Assembly: GCA_020723185.1 (NCBI GenBank)
Contig: DYJI01000001.1
Location: 186,001-250,000, forward strand
DNA: 64,000 nucleotides
Direction of reading: 5' to 3'
Source of the DNA: Sideroxydans lithotrophicus
GTDB taxonomy: Bacteria; Pseudomonadota; Gammaproteobacteria; Burkholderiales; Gallionellaceae
The notes below the pieces were generated by a model. It was not told the DNA's origin. It did no database searches and saw only the letters and a list, made by a program, of their open reading frames with translations. Made by a program: the position numbers and the translations under genes. This document shows, piece by piece, positions 45,871 through 60,322 of the stretch (position 1 is the first letter of the stretch; every line of letters starts with the position of its first letter).

Positions 45871-45898
45871 GGGCACGGCACTTTTGCCGTGCCCTTTT
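45871..45898 (+). terminator. Intrinsic terminator after the Tim44-domain gene
   Basis: GGGCACGGCA (45871-45880) and TGCCGTGCCC (45885-45894) form ten perfect pairs around a 4-nt loop CTTT, followed by TTTT at 45895-45898. This is the clearest rho-independent terminator in the window and argues that ubiB starts at ATG 45910 rather than at the GTG inside the stem. Confidence 0.92.
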
Positions 45899-45909
45899 CA
45901 TTTCTAGCG

Positions 45910-47433
45910 ATGCGTTTCTTTCGACTGCTAAAGATCTGCTACATCGTCCTGCGCTTCGGGCTGGACGAATTCCTGCTGGCGCATGAACGCACCAGCTGGC
46001 TGTTGCGTCCGCTCAACCTGCTGCTGTTCTTCCGGGACAACAAGCGCCCGCGCGGATTGCGGCTAAGGCTGGCACTGGAGGCTCTGGGCCCCATCTTCGT
46101 AAAGTTCGGCCAGTTGTTGTCGACCCGTCGCGATCTGATACCGACCGATATCGCGGACGAACTCGCCTCCCTGCAGGATCAGGTTCCACCCTTTCCTTCT
46201 GCCATGGCCGTGTCCTTGCTGGAATCCGCTTTCGGCAGACCTTTGCAGGAGGTATTCGCCAGTTTCGACCAGCTGCCCGTCGCCAGCGCGTCTGTCGCGC
46301 AGGTCCATTTCGCCGTGCTGCCGGATGGACGCGAGGTTGCCGTGAAGGTGTTGCGACCCGGTATCCAGCAAGTCATCGAACATGACCTTGCTCTGCTCGA
46401 CATCGCCGCCTCGCTCATCGAACGCCTGTGGGAGGACGGCAAGCGTCTGAAGCCAAAAGAGGTCGTCGCCGAATTCGAGAAGACGCTGCATGACGAACTG
46501 GATCTGATGCGCGAGGCGGCCAATGCCAGCCAGCTTCGGCGCAATTTCATCGATGCCAGCCTGCTGCTGGTCCCCGAGGTCTACTGGGACTGGTGCAGCG
46601 AGCGGGTGATGGTGATGCAGCGCATGCAGGGCATCCCCGTCAGTCAGATCTCCACGCTGCGCGAGGCCGGTATCGACATCCCCAAGCTCGCCAGCGATGG
46701 TGTCGAGATCTTCTATACCCAGGTTTTCCGTGACGGTTTCTTCCACGCCGACATGCATCCCGGCAACATCCTGGTGGCACGGGATGGCCGTTATGTTGCG
46801 CTGGATTTCGGCATCATGGGTACGCTGACCGACAACGACAAGCATTATCTGGCGCACAACTTCATCGCTTTCTTCAACCGTGATTACCGGCGAGTGGCCG
46901 AGTTGCATATCGAATCCGGCTGGGCGCCTGCCAGCACGCGCATCGACGAGTTCGAAGCCGCGATCCGGGCCGTGTGCGAGCCTATCTTCGACAAGCCGCT
47001 GCGCGAGGTCTCGTTCGGCCGCATCCTGTTGCGACTGTTCCAGACTTCACGCCGCTTCGGTATCCAGATACAGCCGCAATTGGTGTTGCTGCAGAAGACG
47101 CTGTTGAACATCGAAGGACTGGGGCTGCAACTCGATCCCGAGCTCGATCTGTGGAAGACGGCCAAGCCGTGGCTGGAGCGCTGGATGAGCGAGCAGATAG
47201 GATGGCGGGGATTCCTGCAGACGCTCAAGCGCGAGACACCCCGTTTCGCTACCCTTATCCCCGAGTTGCCGCGGCTGATCCATCAGCGTCTGAAGCAGGA
47301 GCCTTATGAGCACGCGGCTCCCCTGTTGCTGGAACTGGTCGCGCAGCAGCGGGTACGGAATGGCTGGCTGTCCCTGATCGCGGTCCTGCTTGCATCCGGT
47401 CTGGCACTGGCCGTCTATTCACGCTTCGGCTAG
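45910..47433 (+). CDS. ubiB: UbiB kinase-like ubiquinone biosynthesis protein
   Basis: Atypical membrane-bound kinase/ATPase that assists ubiquinone synthesis. The 507 residues have the family KxGQ motif ([16 protein letters not shown]), the alanine-rich nucleotide loop ([11 protein letters not shown]), the invariant lysine in [20 protein letters not shown] as catalytic loop and LDFGIMG in place of DFG. Two C-terminal hydrophobic segments ([18 protein letters not shown]) anchor it. ATG 45910 lies just after the terminator. It is convergent with the orphan ParA gene, stops overlapping by 4 nt. Confidence 0.94.
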   Translation: MRFFRLLKICYIVLRFGLDEFLLAHERTSWLLRPLNLLLFFRDNKRPRGLRLRLALEALGPIFVKFGQLLSTRRDLIPTDIADELASLQDQVPPFPSAMAVSLLESAFGRPLQEVFASFDQLPVASASVAQVHFAVLPDGREVAVKVLRPGIQQVIEHDLALLDIAASLIERLWEDGKRLKPKEVVAEFEKTLHDELDLMREAANASQLRRNFIDASLLLVPEVYWDWCSERVMVMQRMQGIPVSQISTLREAGIDIPKLASDGVEIFYTQVFRDGFFHADMHPGNILVARDGRYVALDFGIMGTLTDNDKHYLAHNFIAFFNRDYRRVAELHIESGWAPASTRIDEFEAAIRAVCEPIFDKPLREVSFGRILLRLFQTSRRFGIQIQPQLVLLQKTLLNIEGLGLQLDPELDLWKTAKPWLERWMSEQIGWRGFLQTLKRETPRFATLIPELPRLIHQRLKQEPYEHAAPLLLELVAQQRVRNGWLSLIAVLLASGLALAVYSRFG

Positions 47434-48194
47434 ATGAAGCCGGTTTCGGTCAGCTCCTTGGCCAGCGCCCTGTAATCTGCCGCACCCGGACTGTTCGGCG
47501 CGTAGGCGAACACGTCCAGACCGTGCATGGGGCTGGTAGCCAGCGCCACCGTCTCGCCGATGCGCGTCTTGCACACCAGGTCACCGTAGCGCTGCTTGAG
47601 CTTCTCGTAGATATCGAATGAGAGTTTGCGACGCGAATCGAAACGCGTCACGACGATGCGACGTTCGAATGTCCTTTGCAGTTTCTTTTCCAGCACGTTC
47701 AATGCACTGTCCAGCCTGTGCACACCGTGCTGCGACAGGAAGTCGGGCGACACCGGTATCAGCACCTTGTCCGCCGCCAACAGGGCGTTCAGCGTCAGCA
47801 CACCGAGCATGGGACAGCAATCTATCATGATCGGTGCGCCTGTCAGCGCCAGTTCCTCGGCCAATCCCTGTTTCAGTTTCTTGGCTGCCTGCGGGTCGTT
47901 GCCGTACATGGCATCGATCTTGGAGAGTTCCAGTGTCGCGGGTATCAGCTGCCAGCCTGCGGGCGTCTCATATAGCAGTTTGGCCAACGGCGTACCATCC
48001 CTGAAGAAGGATACGATGCTGTCGCGCTGGGTCGTGCCGTGGCGCAGGCCTGATGCCAGACTCAGGTGTCCCTGCGGATCCATGTCCAACGCGATCGGGT
48101 TGCGCTGGGCAAGCGACAATGCCGCCGTCAGATTGAGGCAGGTTGTGGTCTTGCCTACTCCACCCTTCTGATTGAATACGGCGATCGTCGCCAT
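47430..48194 (-). CDS. Orphan ParA-family ATPase
   Basis: A 254-residue ParA/MinD-type ATPase with deviant Walker A ([20 protein letters not shown]), Walker A' ([12 protein letters not shown]) and Walker B-like [16 protein letters not shown]. It lacks a ParB partner next to it and differs from the chromosomal ParA at 59.5 kb, notably in the Cys-Cys after the Walker B aspartate. Such orphan ParAs position proteins or organelles on the nucleoid in other bacteria; the cargo here is unknown. It sits between ubiB (convergent) and glmS (upstream, same strand, 95 bp). Confidence 0.85.
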   Translation of the reverse strand: MATIAVFNQKGGVGKTTTCLNLTAALSLAQRNPIALDMDPQGHLSLASGLRHGTTQRDSIVSFFRDGTPLAKLLYETPAGWQLIPATLELSKIDAMYGNDPQAAKKLKQGLAEELALTGAPIMIDCCPMLGVLTLNALLAADKVLIPVSPDFLSQHGVHRLDSALNVLEKKLQRTFERRIVVTRFDSRRKLSFDIYEKLKQRYGDLVCKTRIGETVALATSPMHGLDVFAYAPNSPGAADYRALAKELTETGFI

Positions 48195-48289
48195 GCGTGC
48201 TTTTCTCCGGTGTAGCGGGAGGCCGGAATCACTGTATCGTCATAGGAATCCATAGCTTTTCCTGCGCCATGCTCCCTTCTTCGACTGCG

Positions 48290-50113
48290 TCATTCCACCG
48301 TTACGGATTTGGCGAGGTTCCTAGGCTTATCCACATCCGTTCCCTTTTGCAGTGCTACGTAATATGCCAACAGTTGCAAAGGGGCAGTGTGCAGAATAGG
48401 GCTGAGAAAGCCCGCGTGTTCCGGCATTTGCAGGATGTGTATGCCGGCACTTGAATGTATGTGGGTATCTGCATCGGCGAAGACGAACAACTCTCCCCCG
48501 CGCGCACGGACTTCCTGCAGGTTAGATTTGAGTTTTTCCAGCAGTGCGTCATTGGGTGCAACCGATACTACAGGCATGTCCTTGTCCACCAGTGCCAGTG
48601 GGCCGTGTTTCAGCTCGCCGGCCGGATAGGCTTCGGCATGGATATAGGAGATCTCCTTTAGTTTGAGCGCGCCTTCAGCAGCGATCGGATAGTGCATGCC
48701 GCGCCCGAGGAACAGTGCGTGATGTTTGTCCGCAAAATGCGCGGCGATCTCTGCAATCTGAGGTTCCAGTTCCAGCACCTTCTGCATGGCGGTGGGGAGA
48801 TGACGCAATTCATGCAGGAATTGTTGTTCTCGCGTCTCGTCCAGACGGCCGCGCACTTTCGCCATCACCAGCGTGAGCAGGAACAATCCTGCCAACTGGG
48901 TGGTGAAAGCCTTGGTGGAGGCCACTCCGATCTCCGGACCTGCGCGCGTCAGCAAACGCAGTTTCGATTGGCGGATGATCGCGCTTTCCGGCACGTTGCA
49001 GATTGCCAGTGTGTAACTGTGGCCGGTAGCTTTCGCATGATTGAGCGCGGCCAATGTGTCGGCGGTCTCTCCCGACTGAGAGATGGTCACCACCAGTGTC
49101 TTTGGGTTAGGAACACTGGTGCGGTAGCGGTATTCGCTGGCGATCTCGACATTGCACGGGATACCGGCGACCTCCTCCAGCCAGTAGCGCGCGACCTGGC
49201 CCGCATGGTTGCTGGTACCGCAGGCGAGGATGAGGATGTTGTCGACATGAGGGAAGATGTCGTTCGCTTCTGCCCCAAAGATCCCCGGCACCAGCGACTG
49301 GCTGTTGCACACAGATTCCAGTGTATTGGCCAGCGCCTGCGGTTGCTCGTGGATCTCCTTCTGCATGTAATGCTGGTATTTCCCGAGCTCTACGCTGTCA
49401 TTATCCAGTTCGCTGACATGCATCTGTCGTTGTACGCGCACGCCGGCCATATCGAAAATGCGGAAGCTGTCTGCTTTTATTTCGACCACATCGCCTTCTT
49501 CCAGATACACAACGTTCCTTGTGACCTGCAGCAGGGCCGACATGTCTGAACCTACAAAGTGTTCTCCCTCTCCTACACCAAGCAGTAGCGGACTACCCTT
49601 TCTAGCCGCGACCATCAGGTGCGGGTTGTCAGCAGCGATGACCCCGATCGCGTAGGCACCGACCAGTTGCGTCAAGGCCATCTGTGTCGCAACCAGCAAA
49701 CTTCCTTGGGCATAATGGCTATGGATCAGGTGAGCGATCACTTCGGTATCGGTATCCGAGGTGAATTCATAGCCTTGGGCGGATAGTTCCGCCTTCAGTT
49801 CTTCGTAATTCTCGATGATGCCGTTATGTACTACGGCAATCAGTTCGCGACTCATGTGAGGATGGGCATTGCGTTCGCTCGGTTTTCCGTGCGTGGCCCA
49901 GCGTGTATGGGCGATGCCGACCTCGCCTGAGGTATTCGCACTTTTTTGACCCAGTTCGGCCACGCGCCCGGCACTGCGTACCCGCTCCAGCTTCCCTTCA
50001 TGCACCACGACCAGCCCAGCTGAATCGTAGCCCCGGTATTCGAGTCGCAGCAATCCATTCACCAGGACCGGGACGATGTTGCGTTTTGCGACTGCTCCGA
50101 CGATACCGCACAT
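48290..50113 (-). CDS. glmS: Glutamine-fructose-6-phosphate aminotransferase (isomerising) GlmS
   Basis: Makes glucosamine-6-phosphate for peptidoglycan and LPS. The 607 residues start [12 protein letters not shown] with the catalytic Cys2 of the glutaminase domain, and continue with two SIS domains ([71 protein letters not shown]), ending in NLAKSVTVE. No glmS ribozyme is expected, as only 1 nt separates it from glmU upstream. glmU-glmS is a common arrangement beside the atp operon. Confidence 0.97.
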   Translation of the reverse strand: MCGIVGAVAKRNIVPVLVNGLLRLEYRGYDSAGLVVVHEGKLERVRSAGRVAELGQKSANTSGEVGIAHTRWATHGKPSERNAHPHMSRELIAVVHNGIIENYEELKAELSAQGYEFTSDTDTEVIAHLIHSHYAQGSLLVATQMALTQLVGAYAIGVIAADNPHLMVAARKGSPLLLGVGEGEHFVGSDMSALLQVTRNVVYLEEGDVVEIKADSFRIFDMAGVRVQRQMHVSELDNDSVELGKYQHYMQKEIHEQPQALANTLESVCNSQSLVPGIFGAEANDIFPHVDNILILACGTSNHAGQVARYWLEEVAGIPCNVEIASEYRYRTSVPNPKTLVVTISQSGETADTLAALNHAKATGHSYTLAICNVPESAIIRQSKLRLLTRAGPEIGVASTKAFTTQLAGLFLLTLVMAKVRGRLDETREQQFLHELRHLPTAMQKVLELEPQIAEIAAHFADKHHALFLGRGMHYPIAAEGALKLKEISYIHAEAYPAGELKHGPLALVDKDMPVVSVAPNDALLEKLKSNLQEVRARGGELFVFADADTHIHSSAGIHILQMPEHAGFLSPILHTAPLQLLAYYVALQKGTDVDKPRNLAKSVTVE

Positions 50114-50114
50114 G

Positions 50115-51479
50115 TTATTTCATTCCTTTCACTGGACGCTGCCAACCGGCAATCGTGACCTGTTTGCTGCGCGAGAGAGTAAGCTCCCCTGCAGGGGTGT
50201 CTTTGGTGATGGTGGATCCTGCCCCTATGGTAGCGCCCTTGCCTACCGTTACAGGTGCGACGAGCTGCGTGTCTGAGCCGATGAAGGCATCGTCTTCGAT
50301 GATGGTTCGGAATTTGTTCGCGCCGTCGTAGTTGCAAGTGATGGTACCCGCGCCGATATTGACGCGGCTGCCCACGGTGCTATCTCCGATATAGCTCAGG
50401 TGGTTGGCCTTGCTGCCTTTGCCGATCTCGCTGTTCTTGATCTCGGTGAAGTTACCGACATGCGCTTCGTCCTGAAGTTTGGTGCCGGGCCGCAAACGGG
50501 CATATGGCCCAAGCTGGCAGTTGGCGCCGACCTCGCTCTGGTCGATGTGGGTATAAGGAGCGACCTGCGTACCGCTGCCGATGCTGGCACTACGGATGAC
50601 GCTGTAGGCGCCAACCTTCACGCGGTCGCCCAGCATGACCTTGCCCTCGAAGATGCAGCCGACATCGATCTCGACATCGCGTCCGCAGTTCAATTCCCCG
50701 CGCACATCCAGCCGTGCCGGATCGGCCAGCGTGACGCCCTGCGCCATCAGCTTGCCCGCGACATCCTGTTGCCTGATACGTTCCAGCGCAGCGAGCTGGG
50801 TCTTGTTGTTGATGCCTTCGACTTCCCAGCGTTGTTCTGGTTGCACGGTATGCACCGACACACCCTGCTGCACGGCCATCGCGACGATATCGGTCAGGTA
50901 GTACTCACCCTGCGCATTGTTGTTTCCCAGCTTGCTCAACCATTCGCGCAGCTTCGTGGTCGGGGCGAGCATGATGCCGGTGTTCACTTCTGAAATCTCC
51001 AGTTCCTCCGCCGACGCATCCTTTTGCTCGACGATACTCAGTACATCGCCTTGTGGATCACGCACAATGCGACCGTAGCCTGTCGGGTCGTCAAGATCTA
51101 CGGTAAGCAGAACAAGTCCATTCCCTGCTTGTTGCATCTGGTGCAACGTGCTGTGCTGGATCAGCGGCACATCCCCGTACAGTATCAACGTTCGGCTATC
51201 GTCATTCAGGTGCGGCATGGCTTGCTGCACTGCGTGGCCTGTACCGAGTTGCGGCTCCTGCAACACGAATCTGTCTGCGTACCTCTGCATCGCCTGCGGT
51301 ACTGCCTCTCCGCCATGCCCATACACGACACAGATCTGTTCCGGTTGTAGAGAAATTGCGCATTCGAGCACATGCTGAACCAGTGGCTTGCCAGCCAATG
51401 CATGCAGCACCTTGGGCTTATCGGAGAACATGCGTGTGCCTTTACCGGCAGCAAGGATGATGATGTTCAAGGCGGTCAT
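50115..51479 (-). CDS. glmU: Bifunctional UDP-GlcNAc pyrophosphorylase / GlcN-1-P acetyltransferase GlmU
   Basis: Final two steps to UDP-N-acetylglucosamine. The 454 residues have the nucleotidyltransferase signature [26 protein letters not shown] at the start, and a C-terminal left-handed beta-helix with hexapeptide repeats ([25 protein letters not shown]) and the acetyltransferase motif [25 protein letters not shown]. The ATG lies 47 nt downstream of the atp operon terminator, so its own promoter should lie at 51480-51525; TATACT is readable there on the minus strand but no clear -35. Confidence 0.97.
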   Translation of the reverse strand: MTALNIIILAAGKGTRMFSDKPKVLHALAGKPLVQHVLECAISLQPEQICVVYGHGGEAVPQAMQRYADRFVLQEPQLGTGHAVQQAMPHLNDDSRTLILYGDVPLIQHSTLHQMQQAGNGLVLLTVDLDDPTGYGRIVRDPQGDVLSIVEQKDASAEELEISEVNTGIMLAPTTKLREWLSKLGNNNAQGEYYLTDIVAMAVQQGVSVHTVQPEQRWEVEGINNKTQLAALERIRQQDVAGKLMAQGVTLADPARLDVRGELNCGRDVEIDVGCIFEGKVMLGDRVKVGAYSVIRSASIGSGTQVAPYTHIDQSEVGANCQLGPYARLRPGTKLQDEAHVGNFTEIKNSEIGKGSKANHLSYIGDSTVGSRVNIGAGTITCNYDGANKFRTIIEDDAFIGSDTQLVAPVTVGKGATIGAGSTITKDTPAGELTLSRSKQVTIAGWQRPVKGMK

Positions 51480-51525
51480 AACGTTATGTTCTTCATGGAT
51501 TCGCGAGTATATCTTTCGGACAACA

Positions 51526-51546
51526 AAAAAGCAGCCGAAGCTGCTT
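51526..51546 (-). terminator. Intrinsic terminator of the atp operon
   Basis: On the minus strand AAGCAGC and GCTGCTT (51529-51535 and 51540-51546) pair around a stable TTCG tetraloop and are followed by a run of T (TTTT, then G). It begins 26 nt after the atpC stop and is the only good terminator between mnmG and glmU. Confidence 0.85.
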
Positions 51547-51571
51547 CTTTGTCGTTACTGATACCAGAGTC

Positions 51572-51997
51572 CTAGTGCGTATGCTTGCGCATCTGCTGAA
51601 TAGCTCGCAACTGCGCAATCGCTTCTGCCAGTTCTGCCTGGGCAGCTGCATAGTCGATATCAGAAGTGCGGTTCTTCATGGCCTCTTCAGCCGCCTGCTT
51701 AGCTTCCAGTGCACGTGCCTCATCCAGATCGGTGCCGCGGATAGCGGTATCGGCAAGGATGGTGACTACACTGGGCTGCACTTCCAGCATGCCGCCGGAC
51801 ACATAGATCAACTCTTCCTGCTCCTGGTCCGGACGCTTGATGCGTACAGCACCAGGTTTGATGCGAGTCATCAGGGCTGTGTGGCGAGGGTAGATACCCA
51901 ATTCGCCCATCTCGCCCGGTACTACGACGACTTCAGCCAGTCCGGAGAAGATCTGCTCCTCCGCACTCACCACGTCTACATGTACGGTCATTGCCAT
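51572..51997 (-). CDS. atpC: F1 ATP synthase epsilon subunit
   Basis: Epsilon subunit of the central stalk that couples and inhibits the enzyme, 141 residues. The N-terminal beta-sandwich shows [43 protein letters not shown] and [23 protein letters not shown]; a two-helix C-terminal domain follows ([15 protein letters not shown]). ATG 51997 ([14 protein letters not shown]) matches E. coli; a GTG four codons earlier is rejected. Last gene of the atp operon, followed by a terminator. Confidence 0.95.
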   Translation of the reverse strand: MAMTVHVDVVSAEEQIFSGLAEVVVVPGEMGELGIYPRHTALMTRIKPGAVRIKRPDQEQEELIYVSGGMLEVQPSVVTILADTAIRGTDLDEARALEAKQAAEEAMKNRTSDIDYAAAQAELAEAIAQLRAIQQMRKHTH

Positions 51998-52012
51998 GGT
52001 TATCCCCACTAA

Positions 52013-53449
<1,437 letters not shown>

Positions 53450-53481
53450 CTAAATTAATTCTGAATTCTTTGCTATCGAAA

Positions 53482-54348
53482 TCACTCAAGCGCCGCCGCG
53501 CCGCCCACGATCTCCGAGATCTCCTTCGTGATCGCTGCCTGACGAGCTTTGTTGTAGACCAGTTTGAGTTCGCTGATGACGCTCTTGGCATTGTCGGAAG
53601 CGGCTTTCATCGCCACCATTCGCGAGCTTTGCTCGGAAGCCATGTTCTCAACCACGGCCTGATACACCAGTGATTCGATATAGCGAAGCAACAGTTCGTC
53701 GATGACCTTCTTGGCATCCGGTTCATAGATGTAGTCCCAGTTTCCTTCGCTGGTTCCCATCTTTTCCCCGGTCAGTGGCAACAATTGCTCTACGCGCGGC
53801 TCCTGCTTCATCGTATTGATGAAGTGGTTGTAACTCAAATATATCGCATCGATCTCGCCCGCCACATATGCATCCAGCATCGCCTTGACGGTGCCGATCA
53901 GTTTCTCGATATGCGGCGTATCACCCAAGCCCGTGAGGTGCGACTGGACTTTGGCCCCGATACGGTTCATGAAACCGAACCCTTTGTTGCCAATCGGGCA
54001 TACCAGCAGACCTTTGCCTTCACCTTCCCAGGACTTCATCTCGTTTACTGCGAGACGCAACAGGTTGGTATTCAAACCACCGCACAGGCCTTTGTCTGAA
54101 GTGACGACGATCAATCCCACGTTCTTTACTGTTTCGCGCTTCACCAGGAACGGATGCTTGTATTCCGGATTTGCACGTGACAGGTGAGCGGCGACATTGC
54201 GGATCTTCTCGGCATAAGGGCGAGCGGCGCGCATACGATCCTGCGCTTTGCGCATCTTCGCAGCTGCCACCATCTCCATCGCACGCGTGATCTTGCGCGT
54301 ATTCTCTACGCTCTTGATCTTGGTGCGAATCTCTTTACTGCCCGCCAT
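53482..54348 (-). CDS. atpG: F1 ATP synthase gamma subunit
   Basis: Central rotating shaft, 288 residues. The two long terminal helices are clear: [35 protein letters not shown] at the N-terminus and [35 protein letters not shown] at the C-terminus, with the Rossmann-like middle ([21 protein letters not shown]). ATG 54348 is 13 nt after the atpA stop. Standard operon position between atpA and atpD. Confidence 0.97.
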   Translation of the reverse strand: MAGSKEIRTKIKSVENTRKITRAMEMVAAAKMRKAQDRMRAARPYAEKIRNVAAHLSRANPEYKHPFLVKRETVKNVGLIVVTSDKGLCGGLNTNLLRLAVNEMKSWEGEGKGLLVCPIGNKGFGFMNRIGAKVQSHLTGLGDTPHIEKLIGTVKAMLDAYVAGEIDAIYLSYNHFINTMKQEPRVEQLLPLTGEKMGTSEGNWDYIYEPDAKKVIDELLLRYIESLVYQAVVENMASEQSSRMVAMKAASDNAKSVISELKLVYNKARQAAITKEISEIVGGAAALE

Positions 54349-54361
54349 AACTCAGCTCCCC

Positions 54362-55903
54362 TTAGTAGACTGCAGTTGCCTTGAACGATTCGATCGCAGC
54401 GGCCAGCAGCTTCTCATTGTCTGCAGAGAGGTCCTTGCTCGCTTCAATCGCGTCCATCAGTTCCTTCTTGCTCGATTTCAGGTTTGCGTGCAAAGCGGAC
54501 TCGAAAGCCAGTGCCTTGTTAACCGGAACGTCGTCGAAATAGCCCTTGTTCACTGCAAACAGCGTCGTTGCCATTTCGGATACGGACAAAGGTGCGTACT
54601 GCAATTGCTTCATCAATTCTGTCACCAGACGGCCGCGCTCCAGCTGTTTGCGGGTCGATTCGTCCAGGTCGGAAGCGAACTGCGCGAACGCGGCCAGTTC
54701 ACGATACTGGGCCAGCGCCAGACGCACACCGCCACCCAGCTTCTTGATGACCTTGGTCTGTGCTGCACCACCCACGCGGGACACCGATACACCTGCGTTG
54801 ATCGCGGGGCGGATACCGGCGTTGAACAGGTCGGCTTCCAGGAAGATCTGACCGTCGGTAATGGAGATCACGTTGGTCGGCACGAAGGCGGACACGTCAC
54901 CGGCCTGGGTCTCGATGATCGGCAGCGCGGTCAGCGAACCTGTCTTGCCCTTGACTTCACCTTTGGTGAAGGCTTCGACGTAGTCGGCGTTCACGCGGGC
55001 TGCGCGCTCAAGCAGGCGGGAGTGCAGATAGAACACGTCGCCGGGGTAAGCTTCTCGGCCGGGAGGACGGCGCAGCAGCAGGGAGATCTGGCGATAGGCC
55101 CAAGCTTGCTTGGTCAAATCGTCATACACGATCAGTGCGTCTTCGCCGCGATCGCGGAAGTATTCGCCCATGGTGCAGCCCGAGTACGGAGCCAGGAACT
55201 GCATCGCGGCGGAGTCGGAAGCGGTCGCTGCCACGACGATGGTGTATTCCATCGCGCCGTGCTCCTCCAGTTTGCGCACCACGTTGGCTACGGTCGAGGC
55301 TTTCTGGCCGACAGCAACGTAGATACAGGTCATGTTCTGACCCTTCTGGTTGATGATCGCGTCGACAGCGACAGCGGTCTTGCCGGTCTGGCGGTCGCCG
55401 ATGATCAGTTCGCGCTGGCCGCGGCCGACCGGGACCATGGAGTCGATGGACTTCAGACCGGTCTGCACCGGCTGGTCAACGGACTTACGTGCGATAACGC
55501 CCGGCGCGACCTTTTCGATCTTGTCGGTCATCTTTGCATTGATCGGACCCTTGCCATCGATGGGCTGGCCCAGCGCGTTCACCACACGACCGCGCAGCTC
55601 GGGGCCGACCGGCACTTCCAGAATGCGGCCCGTGCACTTGACGGTGTCGCCTTCGGTGATGTGCTCGTATTCGCCCAGAATAACGGCACCGACGGAATCG
55701 CGCTCGAGGTTGAGTGCCAGACCGAAGGTGTTACCGGGGAATTCCAACATTTCGCCCTGCATCACATCGGACAGGCCGTGTACGCGAACGATACCGTCGG
55801 TTACGCTGACCACCGTACCTTCGGTGCGCGCCTGGGTCAGTGCTTCGAAGTTATCGATGCGACTGCGGATCAAATTGCTAATTTCAGAAGGATTGAGCTT
55901 CAT
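54362..55903 (-). CDS. atpA: F1 ATP synthase alpha subunit
   Basis: Non-catalytic nucleotide-binding subunit, 513 residues, the standard length. Start ATG 55903 ([16 protein letters not shown]) has AAGGAAA upstream; the open frame runs further but only into atpH. The P-loop [15 protein letters not shown], the arginine-finger region [19 protein letters not shown] and YCGT-like [30 protein letters not shown] are present. It lies 28 nt after atpH and 13 nt before atpG. Confidence 0.98.
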   Translation of the reverse strand: MKLNPSEISNLIRSRIDNFEALTQARTEGTVVSVTDGIVRVHGLSDVMQGEMLEFPGNTFGLALNLERDSVGAVILGEYEHITEGDTVKCTGRILEVPVGPELRGRVVNALGQPIDGKGPINAKMTDKIEKVAPGVIARKSVDQPVQTGLKSIDSMVPVGRGQRELIIGDRQTGKTAVAVDAIINQKGQNMTCIYVAVGQKASTVANVVRKLEEHGAMEYTIVVAATASDSAAMQFLAPYSGCTMGEYFRDRGEDALIVYDDLTKQAWAYRQISLLLRRPPGREAYPGDVFYLHSRLLERAARVNADYVEAFTKGEVKGKTGSLTALPIIETQAGDVSAFVPTNVISITDGQIFLEADLFNAGIRPAINAGVSVSRVGGAAQTKVIKKLGGGVRLALAQYRELAAFAQFASDLDESTRKQLERGRLVTELMKQLQYAPLSVSEMATTLFAVNKGYFDDVPVNKALAFESALHANLKSSKKELMDAIEASKDLSADNEKLLAAAIESFKATAVY

Positions 55904-55931
55904 CTGGATTTCCTTATTCTTGATAAATCTA

Positions 55932-56465
55932 TCAGGCCAGGGCTGTCGCCATTTCGCCAAGGCGCGTCAACGCGGATCCGTCGATGACCTTGTCTCCGGC
56001 GCGGATCACCACGCCACCCAGCAATTCTTTTTTGATGCGGCTTTCAAGTTTGATCTCTCGGCCCATGCGCTTTTTCAGCGAAGCTGCGATCTTGTCTTGC
56101 TGCGCGGCTGACAATTCGAACGGAGACTCAACCACTACACTGACCGATTTTTCCGCTTCCGCTTTCAGTGCTGCAAAGCTGGCTGCAATCTCTGGCAGAA
56201 CCGATACGCGCTGATTGTCGGCCAGGATATGCACGAAGTTCTTCAGCTTGGCATCCGGAGCGTTACCCAGAAAACCCGCCATAAGCGAAGCCACTTGTGT
56301 TTTCGCTACCTTCGGATTGCCGATGATGGCGCGCACTTCGGGGTGGGAGACTGCTTCTGCCAGTGCAATGAGTGCATCCGACCAAGCCTGTAGCGCATTC
56401 AGCTTTTGAGCTTCCTCAAAAGCTGCTTGGGCATAGGGACGTGCAATGGTTATGGCTTCAGACAT
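55932..56465 (-). CDS. atpH: F1 ATP synthase delta subunit
   Basis: Peripheral-stalk subunit of 177 residues linking F1 alpha with the b dimer. The N-terminal six-helix domain begins [17 protein letters not shown] and includes [26 protein letters not shown]; the C-terminal part has [57 protein letters not shown]. It starts 5 nt after the atpF stop. Confidence 0.96.
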   Translation of the reverse strand: MSEAITIARPYAQAAFEEAQKLNALQAWSDALIALAEAVSHPEVRAIIGNPKVAKTQVASLMAGFLGNAPDAKLKNFVHILADNQRVSVLPEIAASFAALKAEAEKSVSVVVESPFELSAAQQDKIAASLKKRMGREIKLESRIKKELLGGVVIRAGDKVIDGSALTRLGEMATALA

Positions 56466-56470
56466 GGTGA

Positions 56471-56941
56471 TCAGATTTCCGCAACGAGTTTGTCCAGCAG
56501 ATCGTTATGCGCCTTGGCATCGATCTCTCGACCCAGGATCTTGCCGGCACCTGCCAGCGCGATCGCGGATACCTGTGTGCGCAGCTGTTCTTTTGCGCGG
56601 AACACTTCCTGATCGATCTCAGCCTTTGCACCCGCGATGATGCGGTCACCCTCGATCTTGGCCTGAGTCTTGGACTCTTCGACGATCTCACTCGCGCGCT
56701 TTTCGCTGTTGCCAATGATCTCGCCAGCTTTCTCCTTCGCTTCGCGCAAGATCTCTGCGGAACGACGGGACGCGAGCTCCAGGTCCTGCTTGGCGCGTTC
56801 TGCATCTGCCAGACCGTCAGCGATCTGCTTCTTGCGCTCGTCCAGCGCCGCCACGATCGGGGTCCACACGAACTTCATGCAGAACCATACGAACAGCGCG
56901 AACATGATCAGCTGAGCGAGAAGAGTTGCATTGATATTCAT
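56471..56941 (-). CDS. atpF: Fo ATP synthase b subunit
   Basis: Peripheral-stalk subunit of 156 residues. One membrane helix at the N-terminus ([26 protein letters not shown]) is followed by a long charged coiled coil ([41 protein letters not shown]) to the C-terminus. Only one b-type gene is present, so the stalk is a homodimer. It starts 40 nt after atpE. Confidence 0.96.
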   Translation of the reverse strand: MNINATLLAQLIMFALFVWFCMKFVWTPIVAALDERKKQIADGLADAERAKQDLELASRRSAEILREAKEKAGEIIGNSEKRASEIVEESKTQAKIEGDRIIAGAKAEIDQEVFRAKEQLRTQVSAIALAGAGKILGREIDAKAHNDLLDKLVAEI

Positions 56942-56981
56942 GCAAGCTTCCTTTCTAAATTATGCGTTTCGCTTGCGCGAA

Positions 56982-57264
<283 letters not shown>

Positions 57265-57274
57265 GAAGCCGAAA

Positions 57275-58637
<1,363 letters not shown>

Positions 58638-58648
58638 GACTTCGTACG

Positions 58649-59506
58649 CTATCCAGCTCGGGTCAGCCGTGTGATCAATTCGTCCAGATGGTCGTTGCTC
58701 GCATACTCGATGACCAGTTTGCCCTTCCCTTTGCTACCACTATTGATCTGCACACGTGTGCCTATCTTCTCGGTCAGCTCTTCTTGCAGGCGTTCTGTAT
58801 CCCTGTTCGCCACCCTTTGTCTGGAACCGGACTTTTGTACAGCCTCCCCCTGTTTTTGCACCAGCATCTCGGCCTCACGAACTGACAGGCCATCCAACAC
58901 CACCTTGTTTGCCAGCATGATCTGTTGCGCCGGCTCCAGTGACAGCAAGGCCCGTGCGTGCCCCATATCCAGCTTGTTTTCCATCAACATGCCTTGCACC
59001 TCTACCGGCAATTTCAGTAATCGCAACAGATTGCTGGCTGCACTTCTGGATCGTCCGACCGCATCGGCTGCTTCCTGATGGGTCATCTGGAATTCATCTA
59101 TCAGACGCTGAATGCCCACCGCCTCCTCCAGCGGATTCAAATCTTCGCGCTGGATGTTCTCGATCAGTGCCATGGCCAGCGCTGCGTTATCCGGGACGAC
59201 GCGCACCAATACCGGCACCTGAGTCAATCCCGCCAATTGCGAGGCGCGCCAGCGGCGCTCTCCGGCTATGATCTCGTAACTACTGTTCGGCAATTCACGT
59301 ACCAGGATCGGCTGCATCACACCTTGCGATCTGATGGAGGCAGCCAATTCTTTGAGTGACTCCTCGTCCATATGGCTGCGCGGCTGGTACTTGCCAGGCT
59401 TGAGCTGGTTTACGTTCAATTCGCGTAACGATTCATTGGTCTTTGTTGCGCCGCCACCCAGCAGCGCATCCAATCCCCTGCCCAAGCCCTTGTTTATTTT
59501 TGCCAT
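58649..59506 (-). CDS. parB: Chromosome partitioning protein ParB
   Basis: CTP-dependent DNA clamp that loads at parS and spreads, 285 residues. MAKINKGLGRGLDALLGG is the ParA-interacting N-terminal peptide typical of chromosomal ParBs. The N-domain has PGKYQPRSHMDEESLKELAASI and the CTP-binding box IIAGERRWRASQLAG; the helix-turn-helix lies around MTHQEAADAVGRSRSAASNLLRLL; the C-terminal dimer domain ends in LVIEYASNDHLDELITRL. ATG 59506 is preferred over TTG 59521. Its cognate parS is at 62892-62907. Confidence 0.96.
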   Translation of the reverse strand: MAKINKGLGRGLDALLGGGATKTNESLRELNVNQLKPGKYQPRSHMDEESLKELAASIRSQGVMQPILVRELPNSSYEIIAGERRWRASQLAGLTQVPVLVRVVPDNAALAMALIENIQREDLNPLEEAVGIQRLIDEFQMTHQEAADAVGRSRSAASNLLRLLKLPVEVQGMLMENKLDMGHARALLSLEPAQQIMLANKVVLDGLSVREAEMLVQKQGEAVQKSGSRQRVANRDTERLQEELTEKIGTRVQINSGSKGKGKLVIEYASNDHLDELITRLTRAG

Positions 59507-59527
59507 TGTTTTTCCGTTCAATTTAAG

Positions 59528-60310
59528 TTATTGAATAACCTGATTTTTCTGTGCTCTATTCAGGATCTCTCCAGCGAGCGCCAGATATGCTTGTGTTCCT
59601 TTGGACTGGGCGTCGTGGTACAGCACTGGCACGCCATAGCTCGGGGCTTCTGCCAGCCTGATGTTGCGAGGAATCACAGTGCGGTACACCTTCTCCCCGA
59701 AATGTTGCTGCAATTGATCAGAAACCTGCTGCGCCAATGAGTTTCTCGGGTCGAACATGGTACGCAATAGCCCCTCGATCTCAAGCTGAGGGTTCAAGCT
59801 TTCTCGTACCATGCGTATGGTGTTCACCAGATCGCTCAATCCTTCGAGCGCATAATATTCGCACTGCATGGGGATCATCACGGAATGTGCCGCGCACAAT
59901 CCGTTCAGCGTCAATAGATTAAGTGCGGGGGGGCAATCCACAAGTACGTAATCGTATTCGTGCTCGACAGACTCGATCTCATTTTTCAAGCGCGTTTCGC
60001 GCCCATCCACGTTCACCAGTTCGATCTCTGCACCGGCCAGATCCCTGCTGGCTGCCAACACATCGTATTTCCCTTGTTGGTAGCTTATCCTGGCTTGCGC
60101 AATAGTGGCCTCGCCCAGCAGTACATCATAGACAGTAGTTTGCTGCGCATGCTTGTCTATGCCGCTGCCCATGGTTGCATTCGCCTGCGGATCGAGATCG
60201 ACCAGCAACACACGCTTTCTCGCCGCAGCAAGACTGGCTGCCAGATTCACCGTCGTCGTGGTCTTTCCAACCCCGCCCTTCTGGTTGGTTATTGCCATTA
60301 TCCTTGTCAT
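59528..60310 (-). CDS. parA: Chromosome partitioning ATPase ParA
   Basis: Walker-type ATPase that moves ParB-parS complexes over the nucleoid, 260 residues. Deviant Walker [41 protein letters not shown], Walker B YVLVDCPPALNLLTLNGL and RTMFDPRNSLAQQVSDQL are all intact. ATG 60310 (MTRIMAITNQKGG) fits the family N-terminus; ATG 60298 is the alternative. It lies 12 nt after rsmG and 21 nt before parB. Confidence 0.96.
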   Translation of the reverse strand: MTRIMAITNQKGGVGKTTTTVNLAASLAAARKRVLLVDLDPQANATMGSGIDKHAQQTTVYDVLLGEATIAQARISYQQGKYDVLAASRDLAGAEIELVNVDGRETRLKNEIESVEHEYDYVLVDCPPALNLLTLNGLCAAHSVMIPMQCEYYALEGLSDLVNTIRMVRESLNPQLEIEGLLRTMFDPRNSLAQQVSDQLQQHFGEKVYRTVIPRNIRLAEAPSYGVPVLYHDAQSKGTQAYLALAGEILNRAQKNQVIQ

Positions 60311-60322
60311 TCCTGTCGCTCC

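Noticed and set aside
48327-48335. TTATCCACA, an exact DnaA box
   Set aside because: It is single and encodes the conserved Val-Asp-Lys-Pro of GlmS; no cluster of boxes or AT-rich unwinding region is nearby.
50114-50114. A possible glmS ribozyme or riboswitch before glmS
   Set aside because: Only one base separates glmU and glmS, leaving no leader; the ribozyme is also typical of Firmicutes.
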